In this document: piece after piece, positions 33,427 through 44,890 of the stretch
How the letters are laid out: each line of letters begins with the position of its first letter
Numbering within the stretch: position 1 is the stretch's first letter
Source: Acanthosepion esculentum
Taxonomy: Eukaryota > Mollusca > Cephalopoda > Sepiida > Sepiidae
Direction of reading: 5' to 3'
NCBI GenBank assembly: GCA_964036315.1
Contig: OZ038507.1
Span: 61,234,502-61,298,501, forward strand
DNA length: 64,000 nucleotides
Made by a program: the position numbers and the translations under genes
Notes under the pieces: model-generated
What the model saw: only the letters and a program-made list of their open reading frames with translations
Databases searched by the model: none
What the model was told of the DNA's origin: nothing

Positions 33427-33430
<4 letters not shown>
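32861..33430 (+). repeat. Seven-copy tandem repeat of 79-100 bp with embedded (TA)n
   Basis: TAATAGGATTCACTTGGATT starts at 32877, 32966, 33046, 33131, 33231, 33310 and 33393. Each unit ends CAACTGGATTTCTAA and is followed by a TA run whose length sets the period. Confidence 0.93.
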
Positions 33431-33504
<74 letters not shown>

Positions 33505-33688
33505 ACATTTATATATATTATGCTTGACGTTCTTTTTATAGATACAAGTATTTAAGCAAATGCTCTGTTTTATAATAAACAGTATTAAATAACATTTACC
33601 GGCCTTTATTTATTTATTATAAAACAGAGCATTTGCTTAAATACTTGTATCTATAAAAAGAACGTTAAGCATAATATATATAAATGTC

Positions 33689-33773
<85 letters not shown>

Positions 33774-33800
33774 TCCAGTTGATATATAATCCAAGTGAAT
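33400..33800. repeat. ~400-bp palindrome (arms ~180 bp, 33-bp loop)
   Basis: Left arm 33400-33579 and right arm 33613-33800 are near-perfect inverted copies, including AAAGACATTTATATATATTA and GATACAAGTATTTAAGCAAA and a (TA)n block in each. The outer parts are the same 85-bp unit as the array to the left, so the palindrome is the array's inverted terminus. Confidence 0.93.
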
Positions 33801-34395
33801 TTTCTAAAAGTAATACTTACCTTTTTCTTGAAACAGAAAGAAATAACATTTTATTTACACACGGTAACCTATGAGATAAAAGGGCAAAATAGAAATACTG
33901 TAATTGTACTCTCTGTCTGAAAAAACTTGTGATAAAATAAAAAATGAAATGCAAAGAAGTACGGAAGACCGGCAGTGCAATAATCGATAATTTGTTATTT
34001 ATGTTTAGAAATAAATTTTATTTAACTAATAGTTTAAGAATATATTTTTTTTTTATTCTATACGCTTTTATTAAACTTAGTTTGGAGGCATTAAGGTTCT
34101 AGCAAAGCAAACATGGCATAAAATATAATTTACAATAGATTTGTTGCAGACTGGTGAATGCATTTTTAGTTACCAGAAGGATTTATGATGTCGGTGTTCT
34201 TAAACATTCGTCCACAACAAATTAAGAGATAAAAGGAATATTGAAAACAAATCATGCAAGAAAATTCAGAGCGAAGACAAACATAATTAAAAAAAGTGTA
34301 ACAATAACATTGATTTATATACAATTGACATATACAATTGGGTTTAATATTTTGGGATAAATGAGGATGACTGAATTAGATTGTGTAGAGCATTT
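33800..34395. other. No gene seen
   Basis: A+T-rich, unassigned. Confidence 0.45.
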
Positions 34396-34820
34396 TTTTT
34401 TTTTTTTTTTAAGCGTATCACCCCAAGCAAGGCCGGTGGTCACTATCACGCATGGGGTTACAGAAGGGTTGGAGGAAGAGCAGATAGGAGTGGTAAAGGA
34501 AGGGATGTGGAGAAAGAGAAGGACGGAGGGTCGATCAAGGCTGCGGGGTTACGGAAGATATAGAGCGAGAGCAGATAGGAATGAAAGATGTCAGGAAGTG
34601 GAGAAGGTAAGTGGATAGATCAAGGCAATTGGAGATGACGATTGACGCTACACTTAAACCGTTGAAGATTGTATTTGTCAGGGAAACAGTAATAGGGAAG
34701 GGAGTTCCATAGGCGAGATGTGCGAGACATGAAGCTATTGGAGTAGAAGAGAGGTCTACATCTAACAGTTTCAACGGTGAAGGGGTGGGAACGGGATGCC
34801 AGCCTCGTAGGACGCTTTTT
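34395..34820 (-). pseudogene. LINE-B 3' end
   Basis: Poly-T plus AAGCGTATCACCCCAAGCAA, then on the minus strand the MKLLDVDLSSTPIASCL frame that overlaps the SRTSRLWNSLP frame. Very similar to 10581-11060, implying a common recent source. Confidence 0.85.
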
Positions 34821-36340
34821 TGAAGTTTCAGCGTGTGTGAAGCTGTTATTAAGATTTGTTAGTAAAATTAAACTAAGTATTTGGTTATGTACAAAAATGT
34901 CCTTTGTGCGAGTTCAATCTATAGTGTGTGTGCGTAAGTTTGTTTAAGTTCTTGTCCAAAATTGGTAGGAGATGTGTACCTTTAGTTGTTTGGATGTTTG
35001 ATTGATTGTTTACGAATACTTATTTAGTAGTGATAAATATCACTTTTTAAGTATTGTAAGTAATTGCTTGAAATTGTTCCTGAGAGAGCGTGGTTGTTGT
35101 TTGCTGAGTCAGAGAAGTTTGCGCGGTAAAAGTGTAGTTGGTCAAGGTTTTGACTTGCGTGGATTAGTTTGGCATCTCTCCAGGGATGAAAGTCTGACTG
35201 CTTGAGTCGATTCAGATTCTTCTATTTATAGAGTTTTGGTCAAGAAAATAGGCTCCAGAGTGCTGGGCGCGAAAAGACATTTTCGCGTGAACTTGTTTCA
35301 GTTCTAAGAGTCTGAGCCAATGAGGAGTCTCTCTTGCTGAAACTAGAGTGTTGATTGGTTGATAGGCGATTTTTGGTGTAAAGTGGATTATACCGGAGGG
35401 GTGAGAGGTTAGTATGGATTATTCTATCAGATTAATGTAAAAAAAGAAAAACATTTATTCTAAGTGTAAATTTTGGAAAAATTACTGTAAAGTATTTTTT
35501 TATTCGAATGAAATTGTTTTGTCGTAATTATGAAAATTTTCTTGGTGGCGAGAGAAACAAATTAAGAGAAAGAGCGAAAAAGTAAGACTAAATTTTGTTT
35601 TGAAAATAATAAAAACTTAGAATAATTAATTACGTTCAATTACGGAAGTAAGTATTGAGTCTTCTTGAAAATAAATGCAGGAAAACAGAACCACACGAAA
35701 TAAACAAAAAAAAATAAAATAAAATAAAAAACAAACACCCGTACTGATGAATCGAAAAACAGTGCTTTCATGACACAAGAACTGGTATGAAATTAGATAA
35801 GTATCTTTTCTGTTAATTCACCCACAAATATTAATTAACCCGAAAATAAAAAGAATTTATACTTATTAAACTCAGAACAAATTCTCCCAGAGCGAGGCTC
35901 TTCCATTGCAATCAGGTTGGGTTGACGTTTGCGATCGTCCCAAATGTGGACGGGTGCGCTATTTCTAAGTGGGGTCTACATTCGCGCTTACCCTGATAAA
36001 CAAGCCAAAAAACTGATTTTTTTTCTTTCTTTTTTTTTCAAATTGTAAAAAGTTCCTTGTCCGTACCCCGAACATCATACTCACTTATGAAATGTGAATA
36101 ACTCACTGATTTTTTTGGTAATTTTTCATTTGGAATATGAGACTTGTTGACAAAGTTCGATTTAAAATTTATAATTTCAAAAAGTGCCAAAAATTTAATA
36201 CGAAGCAAACAAAATTTGATTAAAAATTTATAATTTCTTGGGGTGAATTAATATTTGCGATAAGTAACTTTATATTATTTGGGGCGAATTTACAGAATTG
36301 ATCCTTACATTAATTCATAATACTCTTCTGATATTGAATA
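34820..36340. other. No gene seen (1.5 kb)
   Basis: Contains TTGTGTGTGCG-type runs and A+T-rich DNA. No ORF with a family motif. GAGCGAGGCTCTTCC near 35890 was checked and not matched to anything. Confidence 0.4.
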
Positions 36341-36360
36341 GCGGTCATTCAAAGCGAAAT

Positions 36361-36580
36361 ATCCGTGTCCTGGGTATGACGATAAACTACGTCCGCGTCC
36401 TGGGTAAGACGATAAACTACATCCGCGTCCTGGGTAAGACGATAAACTAGATCCGACAGCACGGCCTCTGATCAGGAGGCTTTGAGGAACGTGAAACCAA
36501 CTCTTAATTGCTGGTGTTCCCAGGTCCACCCCGACCCGCGGTGGTAGCACCTGTCAGGCTCCCAGCTAGGAGCAAACAGT
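36361..36580 (-). repeat. 30-bp x3 tandem repeat in a dispersed repeat shared with 58730-58880
   Basis: Period-30 units start at 36361, 36391 and 36421 (TCCGCGTCCTGGGTAAGACG). The following CTCTTAATTGCTGGTGTTCC recurs at 58823. The minus-strand SSYPGRG repeats follow from the 30-bp period. The copy at 58.7 kb has about two units. Confidence 0.8.
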
Positions 36581-36949
36581 ACCCCCCCCCCCGCCAAAAA
36601 AGTGGTCAAAACACGATGAAAGTGTAAAAATAGGTTTTAATAACAGCAATATTTCTTTTTGCCGGGGTGTGGGAATTACCAACAATACATTTTTGAAAAA
36701 AAAAAATATTAGCAGCAGTACATTTTTGTAAAAAAAATATTACCAGTGATAAAAATCTTGTTGGCATCAAATAACCCATTGAGGTTGATATGCCGTAAAC
36801 TAAACCAAACTAAAAAAAAACGAGATATCAGAATTATGTCCATTTTGTACATCGAAACAAAAAATAATCTAGCAGTTGCTAAAAGGAAAAAAATAAAATG
36901 AAATTCTTTTAAACAAAAGCTTTACACGCGAAACAGGTTTTATTAAATA

Positions 36950-37090
36950 AGTCAACACTTAGAGGCGACAGTCTGTTTCATGCTAGAGGCAATCGTCAGT
37001 TGACTTCTATGTTCACTTTTATATTTACACACGCTCTATCTCTGATATTGAGCACTTTATCCCATAAATATAGCACACTTTAAGACTATA
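36950..37090 (-). repeat. PLE terminus with hammerhead-like core
   Basis: The minus strand near 37025-36985 reads CTGACGA, a short stem (TTGC/GCAT), GAAAC, then AGACTGTCGCC. The CUGANGA and GAAA boxes and a GUC cleavage-type triplet are present. The closing pair of stem II is mismatched. Related to 46250-46395 and 53840-54052. Confidence 0.6.
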
Positions 37091-37094
37091 TTTC

Positions 37095-37215
<121 letters not shown>

Positions 37216-37452
37216 AAGTAAAATATACTCCTGTCATAGTTCTCTCGAAGTACCCTCGTATCCAAACGTAAATAAAAATAAATTTTAGAATGAATTTTTA
37301 TTAATCCGACAGATGGTACTCTTAGTAAATAGTCGTATTTGAGCAGGCACTCGATTTATATATTAAACACGGTATTTATTTATTTTCACCTACCAGTCTG
37401 AATGTGCGAGAAATCTTATTAAAGAAAAATTTGCTCTCTTCAGCAGGATGTA

Positions 37453-38541
37453 CAGTGAGTCCACCAAATAGTTAGAATCCGCGAATACTTGTACCACCCC
37501 ACCCCACAAAAAGTGCTTATAAGTACCTATTTTGATTTTTTAATCCCTATACGCCTTAAACATTCATCCTAAACACTTTAGAAACATTTCAGAACCTTTT
37601 AAAAACATTTTTGAAAAATAGTATTGGTGACCATACACTTTTTTTGCATATGTACAATAACTGTTTTTAATTATGCATCGATCAATATAACCATTGAAAA
37701 TACTGTATAAAATACGTGTAACAAGACATAAAATATAAAGTTTTAAACATTTTCTAAAAACAGAACTGTGATGATGCCCCCAGACTTAGCATAAGCCAGC
37801 TGCAACCCCTAACAAAGAACAAAGCCCAAGCAATACGCATGTTTTTGCGTTTGTTTTTTTTTGTTTGTTTGTTTGTTGTTTTTTCCAATGAAGATGTACA
37901 ATTCAACCAATTTTTATCATAAAAATGGACTGTTATATGTTTTAAGTCACTTAAATAACAGGGAAATAATACAAGAATATTTTAAATATGTTCTATCGAA
38001 AAAATACGCGAATCTCGGCGAATAATTTGTACATATGTTTTTCAGAAAAAACAGGCGAATATTCGGGGTTTCCGCGAATAACAAGTACATATGTTCTAAA
38101 GAAAAATCCGCGAACGTGTCAAGCCAAACGGGAATAGGCGGGAGCTCGCTCTAGTTAGCAAGCTTGACTCGGTTGATCAATTATGACTGAATAGGTGCCC
38201 ATGCTTTCGGCCTTGTGCCACATTTAAGTTATGCTTAGAAAGACGGCACTTCGACGTGACGTAATAGTTAGCAGGCTTTTCTCGCGAGATCAGTTACGAG
38301 AATACTGAGTTCGACCCTCACTGGGTGCCCCATACTTTCGGCCTTGTGCCACATCTAGGCTACGCTTAGAAAATCAACATAACAATTGTGCTCGACTAGT
38401 TTTTTTTTTGTACATATATTCTTCAGAAAAACACGTGAATATTCGGAGTTTCCGCGAATAACAACTACATATGTTCTGAAGAAAGATCCGCGAATGTGTG
38501 AAGCCGCGAATGCTGCAACGCGAATAGGCGGAGACTTACTG
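37453..38541 (+). mobile_element. pogo/Tigger-like non-autonomous element
   Basis: The left end CAGTGAGTCCACC and the complement of the right end CAGTAAGTCTCCGCC form short inverted termini with TA on both sides (37451-37452, 38542-38543). Subterminal CGCGAATA motifs recur at both ends, a style seen in Tigger elements. No transposase is visible. A repeated subterminal block (38030-38130 and 38405-38530) brackets two SINE copies. Confidence 0.55.
38147..38375 (+). mobile_element. Two tRNA-like SINE units in tandem
   Basis: Unit 2 has an A-box-like GACGTAATAGTTAGCAGG and B-box-like GAGTTCGACCCTCACTGG, followed by the tail TTTCGGCCTTGTGCCACATC. Unit 1 (38147-38240) is more decayed. The same family occurs on the minus strand at 59380-59872. 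Confidence 0.75.
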
Positions 38542-38544
38542 TAT

Positions 38545-39060
38545 ATATAATTGCACAAAGACATTAACACAAAATTACTTGTAGGCTCAACGGTAAATTC
38601 TGATGACACGGTTAACTACGATTTTTCCACGACAAAGGGCTCATGAGTTTGAGCCTCGTCGTTAACTTTTTATTTCCGATCTGTGTTGTTTGCTCGATGC
38701 TGTAGATCAACGGCCCACGTAGGGAAATAAAGCTAATAAACAGTTAGCCAAAAGAAAATTAATCATGATTTTTCAAATGATTGTCAATTGAAAGGACGAT
38801 TTTTATGTCTTCATTTTTTTATTTACTTTTACGACTGGTGTTGTAATCGGATCTACGAAGCACATGGTTTGGTTTTAGTTTTGTTTATTTCAGGTCTAAG
38901 TCTGTTTTGTTTTCATTTTTTGTCGTTTTGTTTTGATTTTTCAATAACAAATATTTAGAATGAAATATAAACTCGAATGAGATGATGCGAATAACCTTAT
39001 AATGGGCTAATAAACGGAGGGAAACCGACCGAGCTGTGACCAGACCATTAACTGGGTCAT
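38545..39060. other. No gene seen
   Basis: Unassigned; T-rich near 38850-38940. Confidence 0.45.
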
Positions 39061-39064
39061 TTAT

Positions 39065-39420
39065 CATAAGAACTCTCTTTTTTTAACTCTCCATTTTTAG
39101 CTCTCCTTTTATGACTCTCAATTTTTTACTCTCCTTTTTTAACTCTCTCTTTTTGTCTCCTTTTTTAACTCTATTTTTTAACTCTCCTTTTTTACTCTCC
39201 ATTTTTAGATCTTATTTTTAACTCTCCTTTTTTACTCTCTTTTTTAACTCTCCTTTTTAACTCTCTCTTTTTGTCTCCTTTTTTAACTCTCTTTTTTAAC
39301 TCTCCTTTTTTTACTCTCTTTTTTAACTCTCCTTTTTTAACTCTCCCTTTTTAACCCTTTTTTTAACTCTCTTTTTTTAACTCTCCATTTTTTTTAAACT
39401 CTCCTTTTTTTCCATTTTAA
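39065..39420. repeat. Pyrimidine minisatellite, ~12-14-bp unit
   Basis: Irregular repeats of TTTTTAACTCTCC over ~350 bp. The plus strand is almost purine-free apart from AA steps. Confidence 0.92.
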
Positions 39421-39689
39421 GTCGCAATAAAAATATTTTCGTGTCTGTAATCAAATTTTATATTCGTTGAGCACTAAAAGATCTATTTATAAACAGACAG
39501 TTGTTTTTTTTATTCGCAATAAAAAATTAATTTTACGTTGGTATATTCATAAATGTATACATTTCCCCATCTGTTCTTTTTTTCGGATGCTTGCTCGGAA
39601 AATTTAAAAGAATGAAAAAGCAAAAACAAGATTAACGAAAAACGAATCACTATACAAGTTTATCATGCGCGCAGGGTCAGTGCAAAGCC

Positions 39690-40720
39690 TTCGTGAACCC
39701 CACCAAATCTATGATACAGGGTCCACCACTCTACTACATTTCAATTTTTATAAGATTGTATTCATATAAAATACAAATTTTATTGTAACCTAATTATGTA
39801 CAATAATGGGCCATATGCATTATATTCAGTGAGAAAAATTGAAAATAAATACAATGTAATACAAATTAGAGACATGTCATAATACAAATTAGAGACCTGT
39901 CATAATACAAATTAGAGACCTGTTATAATACAAATTAGAGACATGTCATAATACAAATTAGAGACCTGTTATAATACAAATTAGAGACATGTCATAATAC
40001 AAATTAGAGACCTGTTATAATACAAATTAGAGACCTGTCATAATACAAATTAGAGACCTGTTATAATACAAATTAGAGACATGTCATAATACAAATTAGA
40101 GACATGTCATAATACAAATTAGAGACCTGTCATAATACAAATTAGAGACCTGTCATAATACAAATTAGAGACATGTCATAATACAAATTAGAGACATGTC
40201 ATAATACAAATTAGAGACATGTCATAATACAAATTAGAGACCTGTTATAATACAAATTAGAGACATGTCATAATACAAATTAGAGACATGTCATAATACA
40301 AATTAGAGACATGTCATAATACAAATTAGAGACCTGTCATAATACAAATTAGAGACCTGTCACAACAGATCATTCCATCTTAAATAAATAAACAATGTTT
40401 TGCGGCAATTCTTAACGTCAATTTGATATTTTTTCATGTTAAAAAAATGAAGAACTTTAACACATTCAACATTATGGATAAAGAATAGAGAACTCTTTAG
40501 AGTTTTTTTTTTTTTTCGAAACTTAGCATGAGCAAAACAAATTTATGGATTTGGACAAAAAAAAAGAGATCCCAGAATTATGTCAAAATTCGCGAAAAAA
40601 TTTTCATCATTTAATTATAGTTGTGCTTAGTTTAAGTTGTAACGTATGTAGGTAGAAAAAAAACAAAACAAATGTTGATAAGATATCGAGAGTTAGAAAG
40701 CACTTCCCGGAAAACCTCAA
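39690..40720 (+). repeat. Dispersed repeat family R, copy 4
   Basis: Flanks match copies 1-3 (ATAAAATACAAATTTTATTG; TTAGCATGAGCAAAACAAAT; CAAATGTTGATAAGATA). The core is expanded into the 23-bp array at 39859-40364. Confidence 0.85.
39859..40364 (+). repeat. 23-bp minisatellite, 22 copies, inside family R
   Basis: Unit contains ACAAATTAGAGACATGTC, with A/C variation after GAG-A and C/T variation in GT(C/T)ATAAT. The unexpanded core occurs once in the copies at 8.3 and 8.9 kb. Confidence 0.97.
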
Positions 40721-40769
40721 TCAGGCTTGATCACCCCTAACCCGATCAGGCTTAGTATACATCGGTCCT

Positions 40770-41120
40770 TAATGCACGCATGATGTAACAATGTACACTT
40801 AAAATAAGTATGTTATTCTACAATGCAAAGATCTGCATTGGCTCCAAAGTGAGGAATCGATTTGAAATGTACGTATGATCTAAAAATGAACCCTTACTTC
40901 GTTTTACTATCAGCAACACACATATCCACTTTACAATCTAAATTGGCTTTAAAGTGAGGGATCGATTTAAAATGTATGTATGATGCAAATATGGACTCTT
41001 CGTGTTCCTATTTGCAACACACCATATTCATTTTACAATTTAAAATTTCTGATTGGCTCTAAAGTGAGGGATCGATTTGCAATGTCCGTATAATGTAAAA
41101 ATGAACCGTTGCTTTGTGTC
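40770..41120 (+). repeat. Three ~107-bp tandem units
   Basis: GGCTCTAAAGTGAGGGATCG recurs near 40840, 40945 and 41055. Related single fragments occur at 56590-56660 and 61255-61370. Confidence 0.85.
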
Positions 41121-41238
41121 CGATTTTGCGATATCTACTGTTTAATTTCTAATTTAATATCTGACAAACTAAACCCTAAATATGCAAATTGATCATTCAC
41201 TTTAGAGTCAATCTAATCACAGATTCTAATCACAGATT

Positions 41239-41239
<1 letters not shown>

Positions 41240-41302
<63 letters not shown>
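41240..41302. repeat. (TA)n microsatellite
   Basis: Uninterrupted TA array. Confidence 0.95.
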
Positions 41303-41303
<1 letters not shown>

Positions 41304-41895
41304 GTTTTATCGGGAAAATGAAAATAAAAAACGTAACAAAACAAAAAAACGAATATAATGCATATATTAAAAAATGAGCTTGTATAGTGTAATGACAAAA
41401 TTACGCAGGTGTAGGCTTTAAGAAAGCTTTATTCAACTGAGAATACATGGTTTGCGTATAGTGTCCTTTTATAGTCCCAGTAAACAGAAATAGCTCTCTC
41501 AAAGAGGAGTGTAGCAAAACAAGGGAAGACCACTCTAGATTATCCATAACATATAGTATTTGAATTTTAGGTTTTTATTTTATTTTCAGTCAACAAATAA
41601 AACTTGTAATTCCCGAAAATATTTTGACTAAAACCAGAAACTCCTTGTAGTTGTTTGACAAAAGGATGCAGAAATAGACTTGACTAATAATACGAATTTA
41701 ACTTGTAGTTTACTAGATATTAAGGGAAAACATTTTGTGATGACGAATTCAACCATCCCACGGTACTAAGGGTTGATAGCGGTCGTTTCACATGCGTGTG
41801 CATATATAAATCCTCAGACCATAAATGATTAAAAACTTTATATGGATCACTGCCATAACCTATTATCGGGCTGAGTTCAAGTGTACTGACTTTTT
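41302..41895. other. No gene seen
   Basis: Unassigned; no motif recognised. Confidence 0.45.
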
Positions 41896-41898
41896 AAT

Positions 41899-41939
41899 AC
41901 ACACACACACGCGCGCACACCCGCGCGCGCGCACACACC

Positions 41940-41978
<39 letters not shown>

Positions 41979-41990
41979 CACACCACACAC
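41899..41990. repeat. (CA)n/(CG)n compound microsatellite
   Basis: CACACA blocks alternating with CGCGCGCG, an alternating purine-pyrimidine tract capable in principle of forming Z-DNA. Confidence 0.92.
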
Positions 41991-41999
41991 AAAAAATGC

Positions 42000-42320
42000 T
42001 TAACTTTATTTATCAAACTTGTATTATCGTTTTTGTTGGTTTTGTTGTTTTTGTTGTTATCTTTTGTAGACAAAAACACGAATTTGAATTATTATTAAAA
42101 GAATAGTTGTTTTTTAACGACATGTCAATCTTTACTGAATTAGGCCAGAGTTTCGCAACCTGGGCAATATCGACAATCAACCGGCGGACGATTTCAACTG
42201 TTGGGTGGGCGATGAGCAACAGAACAGAAAATGGTGAGCAATTGGAAATTAGGTTGGGGATATAGGATTTTGAGTATTCAAAAAGTATTTCATCATATGC
42301 TACCCCCCCCCAAATATTCC
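42000..42320. other. No gene seen
   Basis: Unassigned, flanked by microsatellites. Confidence 0.45.
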
Positions 42321-42322
42321 AA

Positions 42323-42375
<53 letters not shown>

Positions 42376-42631
42376 AGTTAAGAATAATCCGTATAGTTAG
42401 TCCCAAGGAGGATGAATTCCTGAGAGCTCAATGTAAATTCAGAGCTAATAATTTAAAGAAAAACAGACCACTTTGAGGCTCCATGTAATAATTTATTTCA
42501 CCATAGCCCTTTTAAAAGACGTTGGATCATCAGACTACACTTCCAAAAGGTGAAACGAAAAATGAAAAATGAAATGAACATTTACACTTTTGACGGGTAG
42601 TATTAAGTTTATGTAATTTAACAGAGAGGGT

Positions 42632-42673
<42 letters not shown>
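42323..42673. repeat. Two (TA)n arrays (42323-42372, 42637-42673) with unassigned spacer
   Basis: The second array directly abuts the LINE-B 3' end. Confidence 0.85.
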
Positions 42674-42677
<4 letters not shown>

Positions 42678-43650
42678 TCGAGGTCACCCCAATCAAAGCA
42701 GTAAAGGCACGAAGACACAAGGGTGGGTACTGGGTGTGGAAGAGATAGAAACAGGAACATTGATAAGAAAGCCAAAACAGAAGATGAGTAATCAGAAGGA
42801 CAGCAGATTACGATTGACATTGCATTTAAATATTTTCAGATTAAAGTTAGCTAAAAGCATGGAGCCGGAAGGGAGTACCACAAGTGAGAAGTGCGAGAAA
42901 AGTATAGCGTTTACAGTTACATCTAGCCATCTCAACTGTAAATTGGTGAGAACTCGTCTCAAGCCTAGTACGGTGCTTAAATTTAATAAGTCTAGGAACC
43001 GTAGCGAAGAGTCCATCCGAACAATTACAATGGGCGGATTTATAGATAAGGCAAAGGGAGGCAACCTTATGGCGGTTGGGAAAGTGACGGAAGCCGAGGC
43101 GCCAGATCAACATCAATAATATTGCAGATTCTTCTTTGGATTTTATCAAAGAAATCTAGATGATTAGCAGAAGCAGTGAACTGTATGTGGCAGCAATATT
43201 CTAAGCATCATGGTAGACATAGATATGTAAGATAGACTCTGGAGAGAAAAATCGTCTGGTACGCCATAGTGAACAAAACCTTCCTGGTAGCTGATCTAGC
43301 GATGGAGTCAGTATAGTCTTTCCACTTCATGTCAGCCGAGAACGTTAGCCCAAGAAGGCGCATCAAGTCACTCCCCTGAAGGTAAGCACCAGCTATGCTG
43401 AGGGAAGGCAGCGAGGGGTCTCTCAGATGTTTAATGGAGAGCAGTTTAGTTTTAGAGGCTTTAAAATGAACAAGCCATTCTTTGCCCCAGTTAACAACAG
43501 ACTGTAGGTTGTGTTGGATATCAGCTGCCATTTTGATCTTATCAAACTGACCAGACTTACTATCGAGACAAGTATAAATGGTTGCGTCATCAACGATGCA
43601 AAGAACCTGTATAAAAAAGAAGAGGCTAAACAGGAATAACTAGGACACAT
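42674..43650 (-). pseudogene. LINE-B, longest copy: RT active site to 3' end
   Basis: The minus strand from 43610 reads CIVDDATIYTCLDSKSGQFD, the RT active-site box with Val in place of the usual Ala before DD. Thumb-like KEWLVHFKASKTKLLS and MRLLGLTFSADMKWKDY follow, then a degraded middle, then the C-terminal SRTSRLWNSLP-equivalent with FKCNVNRNL. The frame breaks near 43210 and 43150. The 5' half of the RT and any endonuclease are absent. A mariner relative is inserted just 15 bp beyond. Confidence 0.85.
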
Positions 43651-43664
43651 TCCTAGATAATATA

Positions 43665-44590
43665 CAATGTTCCAATAACTTGGACCGATTTTAAATGTGA
43701 AATAAGGTTTAAGCGTCTAATAATTCTTTTCTTTTTCTTTCAGATTTAACAACTTAAGTCTTTGGCAGTTTCAACCATAGAAAGATTAACAATCAAACAA
43801 TGTGTTAAAGTTATCGAAGCCTATTACGAAAATTGTCGTTCGAATTTATAAATATACGGCCCAATGATTCCGCTAGCAAAAAAATGAACACCAAAAAGTG
43901 ACCTTTTGTGGATACAATGGCTTTTCAACCATCTTCCTTGGATTTTCATCAGTCCAAATGCGACAATTCTGCTAATTAACGAATGCAACAAGATGAAAAT
44001 AGGCTTCATCACTAAAGAGGATTTTTTTACGAAAAATCTTCATCAGCTTGTCTTTGCTCGTGCACCTAATTGACGAATGTACTGCGCTCCAAACGGTCAG
44101 CAGGTTTCAGTTCTTGTGTCAATTGAATTTTGTAAGCGTGTAGAGATAAATCTTTTGTCAAAATTCAATGTAACGTTGTCGTGCCGAGGTTCAGTTTCTG
44201 CGCGCGATGACGAATAGAGGTGTCTGGATTTTCGGCCACATTCTCGTACACTGCAGCAACGTTTTCAGCTGAACAGCGTAAACGAGTACGCAGTGGTGTT
44301 TTCACATCTGCCAACGACCCAGTTTGTTTGAATTTACGAACAATTTTTCCAGTTGCACTCTCGGTTGGTCGATTATGTTGACCAAAAAAATCGCGAAGTG
44401 CGCGAAATGCATTTCTGTTTGAACGTCCATTTTCGTAATAGGCTTTGATAACTTTAACACATTGTTTAATTGTTAATCTTTCGATGGCTGAAATTGCCAA
44501 AGACTTAAGCTGTTAAATCTGGAAGAAAAAAAATCATTAGACGCTTAACTTAATTCACATTTAAAATCGCTCCAAGTTATTGGAACACCC
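43665..44590 (-). mobile_element. Snap-back derivative of a mariner-superfamily element
   Basis: The two ends are inverted copies of each other for about 185 bp: GTTCCAATAACTTGGACCGA at 43669 mirrors TCGCTCCAAGTTATTGGAAC at 44567. The repeated segment includes not only the terminus but also the first ~40 codons of the transposase (ERLTIKQCVKVIKAYYENG on the minus strand). TATA flanks both sides, compatible with TA targeting. Confidence 0.82.
43824..44500 (-). pseudogene. Mariner-superfamily transposase, N-terminal half only
   Basis: The ORF 44500-44165 opens MAISAIERLTIKQCVKVIK and has two helix-turn-helix-like segments (ALRDFFGQHNRPTESATGKI; AENPDTSIRHRAQKLNLGTT). A gap and frameshift follow, then ILFSDEAYFHLVAFVN, with the first catalytic Asp, and VEKPLYPQKVTFWC. 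At about 43850 the gene is replaced by an inverted copy of its own 5' end, so the second and third catalytic acidic residues are missing. Confidence 0.82.
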
Positions 44591-44639
44591 TATATAATAA
44601 AATCTAATATCCTGAATAACCATACTAATCTGTTTTGAA

Positions 44640-44890
44640 GAGTGGCTCCGAAAGTAATGCTCACGACGTCAGAAACCGATGCTAGTGTTATGGTAGCACA
44701 GATCGAACCTTCTCACCAATTTTAGTTTTGTTATAGAAGCTGAGCGGCATCTGGCTGATATGAAAGTGTGTACGAAGCAGAAGTGCTTCATTGAAATTAG
44801 CAACCATTGATATTCATCGTTGCTTGCTGAACGTATTCGGAGACCAAACACTTAATGTGAACACAGTTATTGCGTAACAATCCACATATC
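44640..44890 (+). pseudogene. Mariner-like transposase N-terminal fragment (second family)
   Basis: The plus strand reads MKVCTKQKCFIEISNH, then SLLAERIRRPNT, similar in pattern to the ...IDIHRRLLNVYGDQTV block of some mariner N-termini. GGCTCCGAAAGTAATGC at 44644 could be a terminus. Short and decayed. Confidence 0.45.

Noticed and set aside
34361..34618. 85-codon ORF MRMTELDCVEHF...
   Set aside because: Runs antisense through a LINE-B 3' end and has no independent support.
39859..40364. Regular 23-bp array resembling a CRISPR
   Set aside because: Units are directly adjacent with no unique spacers, and the context is a eukaryotic dispersed repeat.
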